A DNA stretch of 61,220 nt, taken from NCBI GenBank assembly GCA_964388445.1, contig CAYMAI010000011.1:1-61220 (forward strand). Reading direction: 5' to 3'. Made by a program: the position numbers and the translations under genes. The notes below the pieces were generated by a model that did no database searches, was not told where the DNA came from, and saw only the letters and a program-made list of their open reading frames with translations. The stretch's first letter is position 1. Each line of letters begins with the position of its first letter. The DNA comes from CAYMAI01 sp964388445 (GTDB lineage: Bacteria; 4484-113; JAGGVC01). Below, in pieces: positions 17,441-26,165 of the stretch.

Positions 17441-18241
17441 ATGTTCTTGTCGTATCTGCTAGTCGAATTGGGAGATAACCCGGATCGCCCGCATCCGGGC
17501 AGGCATTGGATACGAAAGCCATATCGCGTCCACCAGCGACTTTGCATGGCGTTTCCGTCAAAAACTCGAAAGTCGGGCGATACCGAGTTTTTGCAGCCGT
17601 TCGATCCAAATGATTTTGCAAAGGGGCATGTTCATACGGAGAGGTCGCGGCAAAACGGATTCCTTTTCAGGATTGACCCGAAGGCGGGCGGAAGCGCAAT
17701 GCTCTTGGTTCAATCTGCAATTTTTCCGGATTGGGATTATGCATTCCAAAACGCATCGTTTCTTTTGGCGGGAAGTCCTATGGTGAAGCAATACGAGCCA
17801 TCTTTCAAAGCAGGCGATCGGCTCCGCTTTCGGCTTTTGGCAAATCCTACGAAACGAATTTCGAATCGGCCGGCAGCAAATGTCGAAGGCAAATCAGAAA
17901 ATGTTGATAGCGAAAAGCCGAAGCTAGGTAAGCGTGTCCCAATCCGCAATGATGAATTGATGGATTGGATTTCAAGAAAGGCGATGCAATCCGGATTCGA
18001 TATCGAGCGGGATAAAACGGATATACAAACGGGTTTTGTTCAAGTGTCAAAATCGAATAAAACAGACCCTGCGCCAAACGGAAAGGGAGCCAAACTTCGC
18101 TCGGTCAGATTCGACGGCGTGTTGACTGTATTGGACGAAGAATTGTTTAACTCGGCAATTGCCAATGGTATTGGAAGCGGCAAGTCCTTCGGTTTCGGAC
18201 TATTGTCCGTGGTTCCGTTCCGGACAAATTCAAAAGGGTGA
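17441..18241 (+). CDS. cas6e: Cas6e (Cse3/CasE), crRNA-processing endoribonuclease
   Basis: A 266-residue protein. The N-terminus M-F-L-S-Y-L-L-V plus Y-R-V-H-Q-R-L-C-M-A-F matches Cas6e, and the His in Y-R-V-H is at the position of the catalytic His of the family. The Gly-rich end I-G-S-G-K-S-F-G-F-G-L-L is the conserved C-terminal G-loop. It cleaves the array transcript at the base of the repeat stem and stays on the crRNA. I chose the ATG at 17441, one base after the cas5 stop, with GAGGTGG just upstream; an in-frame start at 17426 would lie inside cas5. A linker of about 25 residues near 140-165 is less conserved in type. Confidence 0.9.
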   Translation: MFLSYLLVELGDNPDRPHPGRHWIRKPYRVHQRLCMAFPSKTRKSGDTEFLQPFDPNDFAKGHVHTERSRQNGFLFRIDPKAGGSAMLLVQSAIFPDWDYAFQNASFLLAGSPMVKQYEPSFKAGDRLRFRLLANPTKRISNRPAANVEGKSENVDSEKPKLGKRVPIRNDELMDWISRKAMQSGFDIERDKTDIQTGFVQVSKSNKTDPAPNGKGAKLRSVRFDGVLTVLDEELFNSAIANGIGSGKSFGFGLLSVVPFRTNSKG

Positions 18242-18245
18242 TTCA

Positions 18246-19208
18246 TTGCGGATTCAAGATCTACACATACTCCCGAAGTTTGGCGATAGCCTTAGCTATC
18301 TTTACTGCGAGCATTCGAAAATCGAACAAGAAGATCGTTCCATAGCCATATACGACGCTGAAGGAAAAGTACCCGTTCCTTGTGCGAATTTGGCGCTCTT
18401 GATGCTGGGCCCCGGTGTCTCGGTAACACATGCGGCGATTTCGGTTCTCGCTGACCACGGATGCTTGGTTGTGTGGTGTGGCGAAGGCGGTGTCAGGTAC
18501 TATGCAAGCGGTCTCGGTGAAACCAGAAGTTCCTCGAATTTTCTTCATCAAGCCCGATTATGGGCAAATCCAGACCTGCGCCTTCAAGTGGTTTTGAATC
18601 TTTATCAATTACGTTTTTCGGAAGAATTCGGAACAGGTCTTACCTTAAAGCAGATTCGGGGAATGGAAGGCGTGCGAGTACGCGAGGCGTATGCCGCCGC
18701 CGCGCGCGAAACCGGAGTGGTTTGGTCGGGCCGTAACTACAGCCGCGATAACTGGCAAAGCGCCGATCCGGTTAACAGGGCGCTCTCTTCCGCAAATGCC
18801 TGCCTTTACGGAATTTGCCATGCTGCGATTCTATCGTCCGGATTCTCGACGGCTCTTGGTTTCATTCATACTGGGAAGATGCTTTCGTTCGTCTACGATG
18901 TCGCAGATCTTTACAAGGCGGATATCACGATTCCGGTAGCGTTTCGGGCCGCCAACGAAGGAGCGGATATGCTTGAAAGGCGGGTACGCATAGCTTGCCG
19001 CGATTCTTTCGTTACAAATCGCCTGCTGGAAAAGATTATCCCGGATATCAAATCGGCTTTGATGTTGCACAGATTTGCTGAAATAGCTTCCCAATTAGGC
19101 TTTGATTCCGACCCGGCCAGTCCGGGCGGAATCTGGGACCCGGTTGAAGGCAAAGTGGAAGGCGGCGTATCCTACTTCGAAGATTCTGTATCTGGCGAAG
19201 AAACTTAG
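18246..19208 (+). CDS. cas1: Cas1e integrase
   Basis: A 320-residue Cas1 of the I-E type. Motifs: R-G-M-E-G-V-R-V-R (catalytic Glu), A-N-A-C-L-Y-G, and G-F-I-H-T-G-K-M-L-S-F-V-Y-D-V-A-D-L-Y-K carrying the catalytic His and Asp. With Cas2 it integrates new spacers. I prefer the TTG at 18246, four bases after the cas6e stop and behind AGGGTG, because the mature-looking N-terminus begins there; an ATG at 18159 would overlap cas6e by 83 bases in another frame. Confidence 0.92.
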   Translation: MRIQDLHILPKFGDSLSYLYCEHSKIEQEDRSIAIYDAEGKVPVPCANLALLMLGPGVSVTHAAISVLADHGCLVVWCGEGGVRYYASGLGETRSSSNFLHQARLWANPDLRLQVVLNLYQLRFSEEFGTGLTLKQIRGMEGVRVREAYAAAARETGVVWSGRNYSRDNWQSADPVNRALSSANACLYGICHAAILSSGFSTALGFIHTGKMLSFVYDVADLYKADITIPVAFRAANEGADMLERRVRIACRDSFVTNRLLEKIIPDIKSALMLHRFAEIASQLGFDSDPASPGGIWDPVEGKVEGGVSYFEDSVSGEET

Positions 19209-19222
19209 GAGAAGAGTTCCGT

Positions 19223-19495
19223 ATGGTTGTTTTTATCCTTGAACGAGTGCCTGCTGGCTTGCGCGGACAATTGACTAGGTGGCTTATCGAACCCAAGTCC
19301 AGTGTTTTCGTCGGCAAGATTTCCGCAATGGTTAGAGAAAAACTCTGGGAACTCGTTTGCGATAAATTGGCCGGTGGCGCTTGCTTGATGATATATTCAA
19401 GCAACACGGAGCAGGGCTTTAAAATTCGTAGTTGGGGCAAGACAGCCAGAATGATTGAAGACTTCGAAGGGCTTTTTCTTGTCCGTGTCCCTTGA
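19223..19495 (+). CDS. cas2: Cas2e, adaptation subunit
   Basis: A 90-residue Cas2 of the I-E (CT1978) type. It opens M-V-V-F-I-L-E-R-V-P-A-G-L-R-G-Q-L-T-R-W and contains G-K-I-S-A-M-V-R-E-K-L-W, the conserved core of Cas2e. It dimerises and bridges two Cas1 dimers during spacer integration. The ATG follows cas1 by 14 bases. The first CRISPR repeat begins 18 bases after its stop, so any leader sequence must overlap this gene's 3' end. Confidence 0.9.
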   Translation: MVVFILERVPAGLRGQLTRWLIEPKSSVFVGKISAMVREKLWELVCDKLAGGACLMIYSSNTEQGFKIRSWGKTARMIEDFEGLFLVRVP

Positions 19496-19513
19496 AATCT
19501 AGCTTTCTTAAGT

Positions 19514-21189
19514 GTAGTCCCCACGCACGTGGGGGTGAACCGTTAATGCAGAAGACGCTATCGAGCAGCACGAAGTAGTCCCCACGCACGTGGGGGTGAA
19601 CCGAAATGCTTGCCGCCGTGCGCAATCAGCCGCGCGTAGTCCCCACGCACGTGGGGGTGAACCGGCATCGCCCGTTTCCGCGCTTGCCTGATTCGTGTAG
19701 TCCCCACGCACGTGGGGGTGAACCGACCATCCCAGTTGGCTCGGCGAGTATCCGCAAGTAGTCCCCACGCACGTGGGGGTGAACCGCCATGCTTGCTCTG
19801 GCAGGCGTTCCTGATGTGGTAGTCCCCACGCACGTGGGGGTGAACCGACTATGAAGGGCGGCGGATTGAAATAATTCGAGTAGTCCCCACGCACGTGGGG
19901 GTGAACCGGTCTTTTCTCGTGCGAGTCAGAATCGCCATATGTAGTCCCCACGCACGTGGGGGTGAACCGCTGGACGATCTGGGAGGCATCTACATCAGTA
20001 TGTAGTCCCCACGCACGTGGGGGTGAACCGCCATGGCGCAGAGCCGCGAAAACGGCGTATAAGTAGTCCCCACGCACGTGGGGGTGAACCGGCGTTCGGA
20101 GCGGAAGGCGGAATCGTCGAACAGTAGTCCCCACGCACGTGGGGGTGAACCGTATTCGCCGGCTGAAATCGAGGGAATCGCTAAGTAGTCCCCACGCACG
20201 TGGGGGTGAACCGGAACGCCAAGGAGCGAAAAGCCGCTTCGAGGGGTAGTCCCCACGCACGTGGGGGTGAACCGAAAAATGGCAGCAGAGGACGAATGCA
20301 AGCACCGTAGTCCCCACGCACGTGGGGGTGAACCGGTACAAAAGACTTCAATGCGCAAGGGCATGGAGTAGTCCCCACGCACGTGGGGGTGAACCGACAC
20401 TAACAGGTACTGGCTATTCCCAGAAACAGTAGTCCCCACGCACGTGGGGGTGAACCGCGCGGCTCCATTCGACCACATCACCTCGGTTGGTAGTCCCCAC
20501 GCACGTGGGGGTGAACCGTTCGGCTGATGCGCCGAACGCGTTGCGGAACTGTAGTCCCCACGCACGTGGGGGTGAACCGGTGTTTTTTATCGTTTGCCAA
20601 GCGCCCTTCCAGTAGTCCCCACGCACGTGGGGGTGAACCGTAATGCCAGTCGGGTGGCATAATTTCGCCGTAGTAGTCCCCACGCACGTGGGGGTGAACC
20701 GGCGGCAAAAAAAGCTAGAGAATTTGAGAAACTGTAGTCCCCACGCACGTGGGGGTGAACCGGTGCTTGTGATAGGTGGAATAGCCCTATTGTTGTAGTC
20801 CCCACGCACGTGGGGGTGAACCGAGCGACGCCAACCTATTGTCGATGTAGTGTTTGTAGTCCCCACGCACGTGGGGGTGAACCGAATTCGCCAACGGCTC
20901 ATACGCGGGCCATTGCGTAGTCCCCACGCACGTGGGGGTGAACCGGATTTGTCGCTCGATTGCGGCGCGATGGCGATGTAGTCCCCACGCACGTGGGGGT
21001 GAACCGCTTCATCCCGAGCATTACGGAATTTTCGATAAGTAGTCCCCACGCACGTGGGGGTGAACCGAATACCGAAATATGCCCGTATTATACACGGCGG
21101 TAGTCCCCACGCCCGTGGGGGTGAACCGACGGCGCGCAACTTTTGCTCGCTTTCGGCAACGCAGTTCCCACGTCAATGAAGGTGAACAT
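19514..21189 (+). CRISPR. Type I-E CRISPR array: 28 units, 27 spacers
   Basis: 29-base repeats recur at an exact 61-base period from 19514, leaving 32-base spacers. The repeat starts GTAGTCCCCACGCAC and ends GTGGGGGTGAACCG, with a CCCCAC/GTGGGG stem; this is the I-E orientation, so transcription runs on the plus strand away from cas2. Twenty-six repeats are the consensus. The copy at 21100 has one change (A to C) and the one at 21161-21189 is strongly decayed (begins GCAGTTCCCACGT), but keeps the period. Decay at the far end marks the trailer, putting the leader end next to cas2. I listed all spacers and saw no match elsewhere in the window and no duplicated spacer. Confidence 0.97.
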
Positions 21190-21337
21190 CGTTCAATATT
21201 GTCGATGTGAACAAAATCACATAGTCGCTTGGTCACTTGCGTGTGAGCCATTTTCCCCTTTATTTAAGGCCATTTGCGGCCAGCTTAGGTTTCGGTTCGG
21301 TTTTAGCCTTAACAAAATCTGTTTTTCTGCTATGTAA

Positions 21338-21367
21338 TTGTGAATAATGAGAAAAGGCGGGTATAAT
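21338..21367 (+). promoter_or_regulatory. Putative promoter of the PD-(D/E)XK gene
   Basis: TTGTGA (21338-21343) and a perfect TATAAT (21362-21367) are 18 bases apart in an AT-rich stretch. They are followed by a leader of about 65 bases and AAAGGAG before the ATG at 21437. The region between the array and this promoter shows no gene. Confidence 0.5.
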
Positions 21368-21436
21368 TGAGTGAAGCTATGCAATTTTGATTATGGCATG
21401 CTTAAGTAGTTTGGTTTTAATTTAAAGGAGATTTAT

Positions 21437-22216
21437 ATGAAAAACGATTTAGATGTCGTTTCAATTAATCGAAGGAAGGGCGTATATAGCCCTTCTGCAA
21501 GTGAACCGTTCAAGTTAAGCCGCGCTCAGTTAGGTGCTTATATAAAGTGTCCGCGGTGTTTCTATTTGGACAAGCGCATGGGCATCAAACCGCCTTCAGG
21601 ATTACCTTTCACCCTTAGCTCGGCGGTTGATTCTTTGCTCAAAAAGGAATTTGACCTGTACCGGTTAAAAGGAAGCAGTCATCCTCTGATGCAAGAAAAT
21701 GGCATTGAGGCCGTTCCTTATGCCAATGAGGAACTTGAAGACTGGCGGAACAATCGAAAAGGCGTCCAATACCTTCACGAACCAACAAACTTGCTTTTGA
21801 CGGGCGCTGTAGACGACCTGTGGGTTTTCCCGAATGGCGAAATTGCAGTCGTAGAATACAAAAGCACATCCAAGAAGGATGAAGTATCGCTGGATGCTGA
21901 TTGGCAAATCGACTACAAGCGGCAGGTTGAATTCTATCAGTGGCTTCTTCGTAAAAAGGGCCTTCCTGTTTCAGATATCTCGTACTTCGTGTATTGCAAT
22001 GCTGATACCGGTAAGGAAAAATTCGATGGCACATTGAACTTTGACATCAAAATTTTATCCTATGTCGGAAGCGATTGCTGGGTTGAAGATACGATTAGGG
22101 AAGCCTCCGCTTGCCTAGATAGCGAAATTTTACCCGAAGGCGGGCCTAGCTGCGAATTGTGCCAATATGTAGCGTATCGGATAGAGCAAGGCGATTTAGC
22201 CTTGGAATGTAAGTAA
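21437..22216 (+). CDS. PD-(D/E)XK nuclease superfamily protein, Cas4/RecB-like
   Basis: A 259-residue protein. The N-terminus has L-S-R-A-Q-L-G-A-Y-I-K-C-P-R-C-F-Y-L-D (Cys38, Cys41). The nuclease core is G-A-V-D-D-L-W-V followed by V-V-E-Y-K-S-T (Asp126/127, Glu140, Lys142), and a downstream Q-V-E-F-Y-Q-W-L helix gives the RecB-type QxxxY. Two more Cys (239, 242) near the end could complete an iron-sulfur or zinc site with the N-terminal pair, as in Cas4 and AddB. It is a widespread small family found without CRISPR too, so adjacency to the array may be chance, although Cas4-type nucleases trim prespacers. The ATG follows AAAGGAG. Confidence 0.75.
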   Translation: MKNDLDVVSINRRKGVYSPSASEPFKLSRAQLGAYIKCPRCFYLDKRMGIKPPSGLPFTLSSAVDSLLKKEFDLYRLKGSSHPLMQENGIEAVPYANEELEDWRNNRKGVQYLHEPTNLLLTGAVDDLWVFPNGEIAVVEYKSTSKKDEVSLDADWQIDYKRQVEFYQWLLRKKGLPVSDISYFVYCNADTGKEKFDGTLNFDIKILSYVGSDCWVEDTIREASACLDSEILPEGGPSCELCQYVAYRIEQGDLALECK

Positions 22217-22243
22217 AAGCTCCATAATTGAAATTGCATTTCT

Positions 22244-22576
22244 TCATTGGCTTCCTCTAATTGCCACCCAAAGCCTAAGGGGAAGCCGTTTTTTTCCTTT
22301 CTCAAATGCCCATACAGCAACATGTGAAATTCCGAGCTTGCTTGCTGCCTCTCTAAGCGTTAAATTCTGGTCCATTCTCCATTTGGACAATGCTTGCCCA
22401 AGCTCCTCTGTGGTCAGCCTTTGAAATCTGACTTTCATAGGATCAGACGGTTTTTCCTTCGCTTCTGGTGCTGGCTTCCAATCCAAAACCATTAGACGCC
22501 TGCGGCAAACAACTACTCTCAAATTGATTTTTCTGCGTATTAGTTCGTTGGGATTGACATCGGATTGTGGGAGCAT
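22244..22576 (-). CDS. Small XRE-type helix-turn-helix protein
   Basis: A 110-residue protein with a C-terminal XRE/Cro-type helix-turn-helix (about residues 58-100): L-T-L-R-E-A-A-S-K-L-G-I-S-H-V-A-V-W-A-F is the recognition motif. The basic N-terminal half has no recognised domain. An ATG at 22492 is an alternative start giving about 82 residues. It is convergent with the nuclease gene (27 bases between stops) and divergently placed from nothing obvious, so its target is unknown. It may be an antitoxin-like or phage-derived regulator. Confidence 0.6.
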   Translation of the reverse strand: MLPQSDVNPNELIRRKINLRVVVCRRRLMVLDWKPAPEAKEKPSDPMKVRFQRLTTEELGQALSKWRMDQNLTLREAASKLGISHVAVWAFEKGKKRLPLRLWVAIRGSQ

Positions 22577-22616
22577 ACAGCGCCCGAGATCTAGAAATTA
22601 ACCATTCCTCTTCGCC

Positions 22617-25600
22617 CTACCTCTCGCCCGGAGGGATGCCCGCGCCGCTGCGGTCGGGATATGCCGGTTTTTTCACTTTGCGCGGCGGGTTGTTCCTAAG
22701 CTCGCTCGCCGCAACTTCGATGCCTTTGTCGAGCTGCGGATCCTTGCCTTTCGCCAGCGCCGTCGGGTCGTCGATCACCAAAATGTCCGGGTCCACCCCG
22801 TGTCCTTCGATTGTCCATTTGCCGTCCGGCGTGAAAATTCCGAACGTCGGCACGGCGATATTTCCGCCGTCGATCAGCGGCGGATTGCCGCTAATGCCCA
22901 CCAGCCCGCCCCACGTGCGCGTCCCAACGAGCTTGCCCAGTCCCAGCTGTTTGAAATAGAACGGGAACGCGTCGCCGCCGCTTCCCGCCGCGTGGTTGAT
23001 GAGCATGACTTTCGGGCCGATGTGCGCCCGAAACGGCGTGCGCCAGCTAGCCCCGTTTTGCCGCGCCCAATAATTGTGCAGCGGCCGGTTCAGAAGCTCG
23101 ACGAACCTGTGCGGCAGCATTCCGCCGCCGTTCCAGCGCTCGTCTATGATAAGCGCGTCCATCATGTGCTGGCCGATGAATTGCCGCTGCAAATCCACGA
23201 GGCCGCTTCGCCCCGTGTTCCGCACGTAGATATAGCCCACTTTGCCGCCGGTCTTGTCGTAAACGTACTTTCTGTTCGCTTCTATCCAGCTTCTCAGCCT
23301 CGGTTCGAGGTCGTTCGACACCGGCGTGACCAGGTAATCGCGGCTGTTTTCGCCGCGACCCGCGGTTTCGCCTACGGTTATGTTCGTTGTCTTTCCCGCC
23401 ATTCCGAGAAACGCCGCGAACGGCGACGGGAACGACGAAACCGGAATTCCGTTGACGGCCTGAAGAAAGTCGCCTTCTTTCACGCCGACGCCCTGCTGAT
23501 TCAGCGGGCCGCGCACGTCGAATTCGAAGTCCGCGCCGCCGAATATTTTCGAAATGCGCACGCCAGTCGCGCCGTTCGCGTCCGTCGCGTACTCGAAATC
23601 GCAGCCGAGAAGCCCGACCGATTCGTACTTCGGCCACTCGCTCGGAGTCGACCAGACGTATGCATGGCCGACGTTTAACTCGCCGAGCATTTCGCCGAGA
23701 ATATAACTTACGTCTTCGCGGTTCGCCGCGTATTTCAACAGCCCCAGCGCCTGGTCGCGCGCCGCCTTCCAGTCCACGCCGTGCATGCCGGGGTCATAGA
23801 AAAAGTCGCGATAAATCCGCCAAGCGTCCGTGACCACTTGCCGCCATTCCCTGCGGGGGTCGATTTCGACTTTGAGCCCGCCGATGTTCACCGGCGCGCC
23901 AAGCTGAGCGCCGGGCCCGGCGTTGACGATGAAAACTCCCTGGGCGGTCACGACGAGCATTTTCGACGCGTCCGGCGTAAGCTCGTACCAGAATACGCCC
24001 TCGAGAATTCCCGACTCCTGCTTCGACGACAGGTCGTACATCATCAGCCTGTTTTGGCGCTGCTCGCCGGTATTCGCGCCGCGGATATAGAAAACTCGCT
24101 TGTTTCCAGCTTGCACGTTCCAATAGTTGCCGGGCGAAACGGGAAGCGTAATCGCCCGCTTTTCGAAATCCTCGATGTCGATTTTGAGAGTTTCGGGCTC
24201 GTCCTTCTTTTCGCCGCCGCCGTTTTTCGCGGCTTCTCCGCCGCTATCCGCATCGTCCTTTTTGATTTCTTCGTCGTCGTTCACCGGAGCGAACGGCGAT
24301 TTCACGTCCGCCCGAAGGGGAACCGCCGCAACCACCGTGGTATTCGCGAACAAAAAGCTGTCGTCAACTTCGCTGAACATCGGGCTCAAGCTGCGCGCCG
24401 TCGTGAAAAACAGCCATTCGCCCGACGAATCGAACGCGGGCGTGCCGCTCGAAAACATCGTGCTCGTTACGGTGTGCAGTTTGCGCGACGCGAAGTCGTA
24501 CAGCACGACCACGCTGTTCCACGCGTTTTCGTCGCCCAGCGTGAAAGTAAGCCAATTCGAATCTTTCGCCCATTCGACGCCGGCGCGCTGCATTGCAAGC
24601 GGGTCTTGGGCTATTTTTACGGTATCCCCGGTTTCTATGACGTGAACGAAAAACGAACCGGTTTTGTCCGTGAAAGCGATTTTCTTCGAGTCCGGCGACC
24701 AGTTGGGGTTATATCTGAAAGCGTTTCCGTTTTTCGTGAGCTGACGGGTTTCGCCGCCGCCGTCGGACTGCGTAACGTAAAGCTCGTACTCGCCGGTCGC
24801 GTCCGAGAAATACGCTATCCACTGCCCGTCCGGACTCCAAGACGGGTCGCGCTCCGCCACGGCGTCCGTGCGAGTAAGGTTGCGCGGATAGCCTTCGGTT
24901 GCGGGAATCGTCCAGATATCGCCGCGTGCGTTCAGCACCAGCCGCTTGGCGCCGGGCGAAATCGACACTTCGAAAACGTTCTCGCTCGCCTCGAAAGTTT
25001 GCGGACGCACCTTTGGATGGTCGCCGGGAATGTGTATCGAAACTTCGCGCACGGCATGGCTTGAAAGGTCGAGAAGGTGAAGCTTGCCGCCGTATTCGAA
25101 AACTATTTCGGACGGGCCTATCGACGGCCACCTTAGGTCGAAATCTTTGAAATTCGTCACCTGTTCCGCAGCGCCGGTTTTAAGATTGTATAGCCAAATG
25201 TTCCGGCGGTTTTCCTTGCCCGCGTCCGAAAGGTAGTACAGCCTGTCACCTGTGAACATCGGCAAATCGTCCGTTCCGGGATGCGTGGTGATGCGCTTCG
25301 AGTCGTATGATTTAAGGTCGAATAGCCAAATGTCCGACGCCGTGCCGCCCTGATAACGTTTCCACGTGGCGAACTCTCGCGAAAACGGGCTGAACGCCAA
25401 TGTTTTGCCGTCCGGGCTTATCGAGCCGAAGCCGCCGTACGCCGGGGGAAGCGCCTCGGGCAGTCCGCCGTCCGGATGCGCGAAATAAAACCGCGTTTCC
25501 ATCTGGTTGGTGCGGTACGACGCGAATATCACCCTTCCGTCGGGCGAATAATCGACCATCCTGTCGGGATATGGGTGGTATGTCAGCCTTTTCGGAATTC

Positions 25601-25925
25601 CGCCTTTCACGGGCAGCGTGTAAACGTCGTAATTTCCGTCATAGTTCGCGCTGAACGCAACGGTCTGGCCGTCCGGGCTGAATTTCGGAAACTGCTCCTG
25701 CCCCGCAGGCGAACTCAGCGGACTCGCGGTTCCGCCGGCCTTGGGCGCGATCCACACGTCGTTGTCGTAAACGAAAACGATTTGCGACGCGCTGACGTCC
25801 GGGAAACGCAGCATGCGAGCGTCCACTTCTTCCGCGAATGCGGACGGAATGGCGGCGGCGGACAAAGCGGCGAATGCGGCCGCCGCAACCGCGATTACGG
25901 AAAACGCAAAGCTAAACGGTTTCAC
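22617..25925 (-). CDS. Secreted tricorn-like protease (S41 family)
   Basis: A 1,102-residue exported protein, close to the length of tricorn proteases. A Sec signal peptide (residues 1-31, cleavage after A-F-A) is followed by two beta-propeller regions rich in S-P-D-G blades (about 40-330 and 330-680), with a charged low-complexity insertion between blades (about 545-575, E/D/G/K-rich). Next come the tricorn C1 region, a PDZ-like segment (about 760-860) and the S41 catalytic core. Catalytic features visible: V-G-H-A-Y-V-W (His), A-G-S-G-G-D-A-F-P (nucleophile Ser), and E-G-H-G-V-D-P-D. It probably degrades peptides in the periplasm. A single gene; the start follows a TTGCCAAG-like leader without a strong ribosome site. 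Confidence 0.92.
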   Translation of the reverse strand: MKPFSFAFSVIAVAAAAFAALSAAAIPSAFAEEVDARMLRFPDVSASQIVFVYDNDVWIAPKAGGTASPLSSPAGQEQFPKFSPDGQTVAFSANYDGNYDVYTLPVKGGIPKRLTYHPYPDRMVDYSPDGRVIFASYRTNQMETRFYFAHPDGGLPEALPPAYGGFGSISPDGKTLAFSPFSREFATWKRYQGGTASDIWLFDLKSYDSKRITTHPGTDDLPMFTGDRLYYLSDAGKENRRNIWLYNLKTGAAEQVTNFKDFDLRWPSIGPSEIVFEYGGKLHLLDLSSHAVREVSIHIPGDHPKVRPQTFEASENVFEVSISPGAKRLVLNARGDIWTIPATEGYPRNLTRTDAVAERDPSWSPDGQWIAYFSDATGEYELYVTQSDGGGETRQLTKNGNAFRYNPNWSPDSKKIAFTDKTGSFFVHVIETGDTVKIAQDPLAMQRAGVEWAKDSNWLTFTLGDENAWNSVVVLYDFASRKLHTVTSTMFSSGTPAFDSSGEWLFFTTARSLSPMFSEVDDSFLFANTTVVAAVPLRADVKSPFAPVNDDEEIKKDDADSGGEAAKNGGGEKKDEPETLKIDIEDFEKRAITLPVSPGNYWNVQAGNKRVFYIRGANTGEQRQNRLMMYDLSSKQESGILEGVFWYELTPDASKMLVVTAQGVFIVNAGPGAQLGAPVNIGGLKVEIDPRREWRQVVTDAWRIYRDFFYDPGMHGVDWKAARDQALGLLKYAANREDVSYILGEMLGELNVGHAYVWSTPSEWPKYESVGLLGCDFEYATDANGATGVRISKIFGGADFEFDVRGPLNQQGVGVKEGDFLQAVNGIPVSSFPSPFAAFLGMAGKTTNITVGETAGRGENSRDYLVTPVSNDLEPRLRSWIEANRKYVYDKTGGKVGYIYVRNTGRSGLVDLQRQFIGQHMMDALIIDERWNGGGMLPHRFVELLNRPLHNYWARQNGASWRTPFRAHIGPKVMLINHAAGSGGDAFPFYFKQLGLGKLVGTRTWGGLVGISGNPPLIDGGNIAVPTFGIFTPDGKWTIEGHGVDPDILVIDDPTALAKGKDPQLDKGIEVAASELRNNPPRKVKKPAYPDRSGAGIPPGER

Positions 25926-26165
25926 TTGGCAATCTCCAGAGGCGATTTTCCGGGACTTCCCCGAAGGTGAGATGCGGATTGTATCAGAATAGTTCCGTTT
26001 TCCGCCCGCCGAAATCGCCGCGATGTCAATTCATACCGAATTAACCGGATTTAACAAATGTGCCGCGATAACGGACTGCGGGCGGGGTATAAATTGATAC
26101 GGCGGTTTTTCGCGGCGACGCGGCGGCCGTCCGGATACACACCGGCCTTATCAGGCCAGGAGGTC

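Noticed and set aside
18159..18245. An N-terminal extension of cas1 by 29 codons
   Set aside because: It overlaps the end of cas6e in another frame and does not look like Cas1; the TTG at 18246 gives the family-like start.
19508..21139. Long minus-strand open frames through the CRISPR array with repeating G-S-P-P-R-A-W-G-L and V-H-P-H-V-R-G-D-Y peptides
   Set aside because: They are translations of the 29-base repeat in three frames, a well-known artefact; no start, ribosome site or domain supports them.
19543..21160. Self-targeting spacers against the RHS, terminase or other genes in the window
   Set aside because: Visual comparison of all 27 spacers with the rest of the window gave no match; a full-genome search is needed to be certain.
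23781..25064. A 427-codon plus-strand open frame inside the tricorn gene
   Set aside because: It is antisense to a well-supported protease gene and has a biased Arg/Val-rich composition typical of GC-rich shadow frames.
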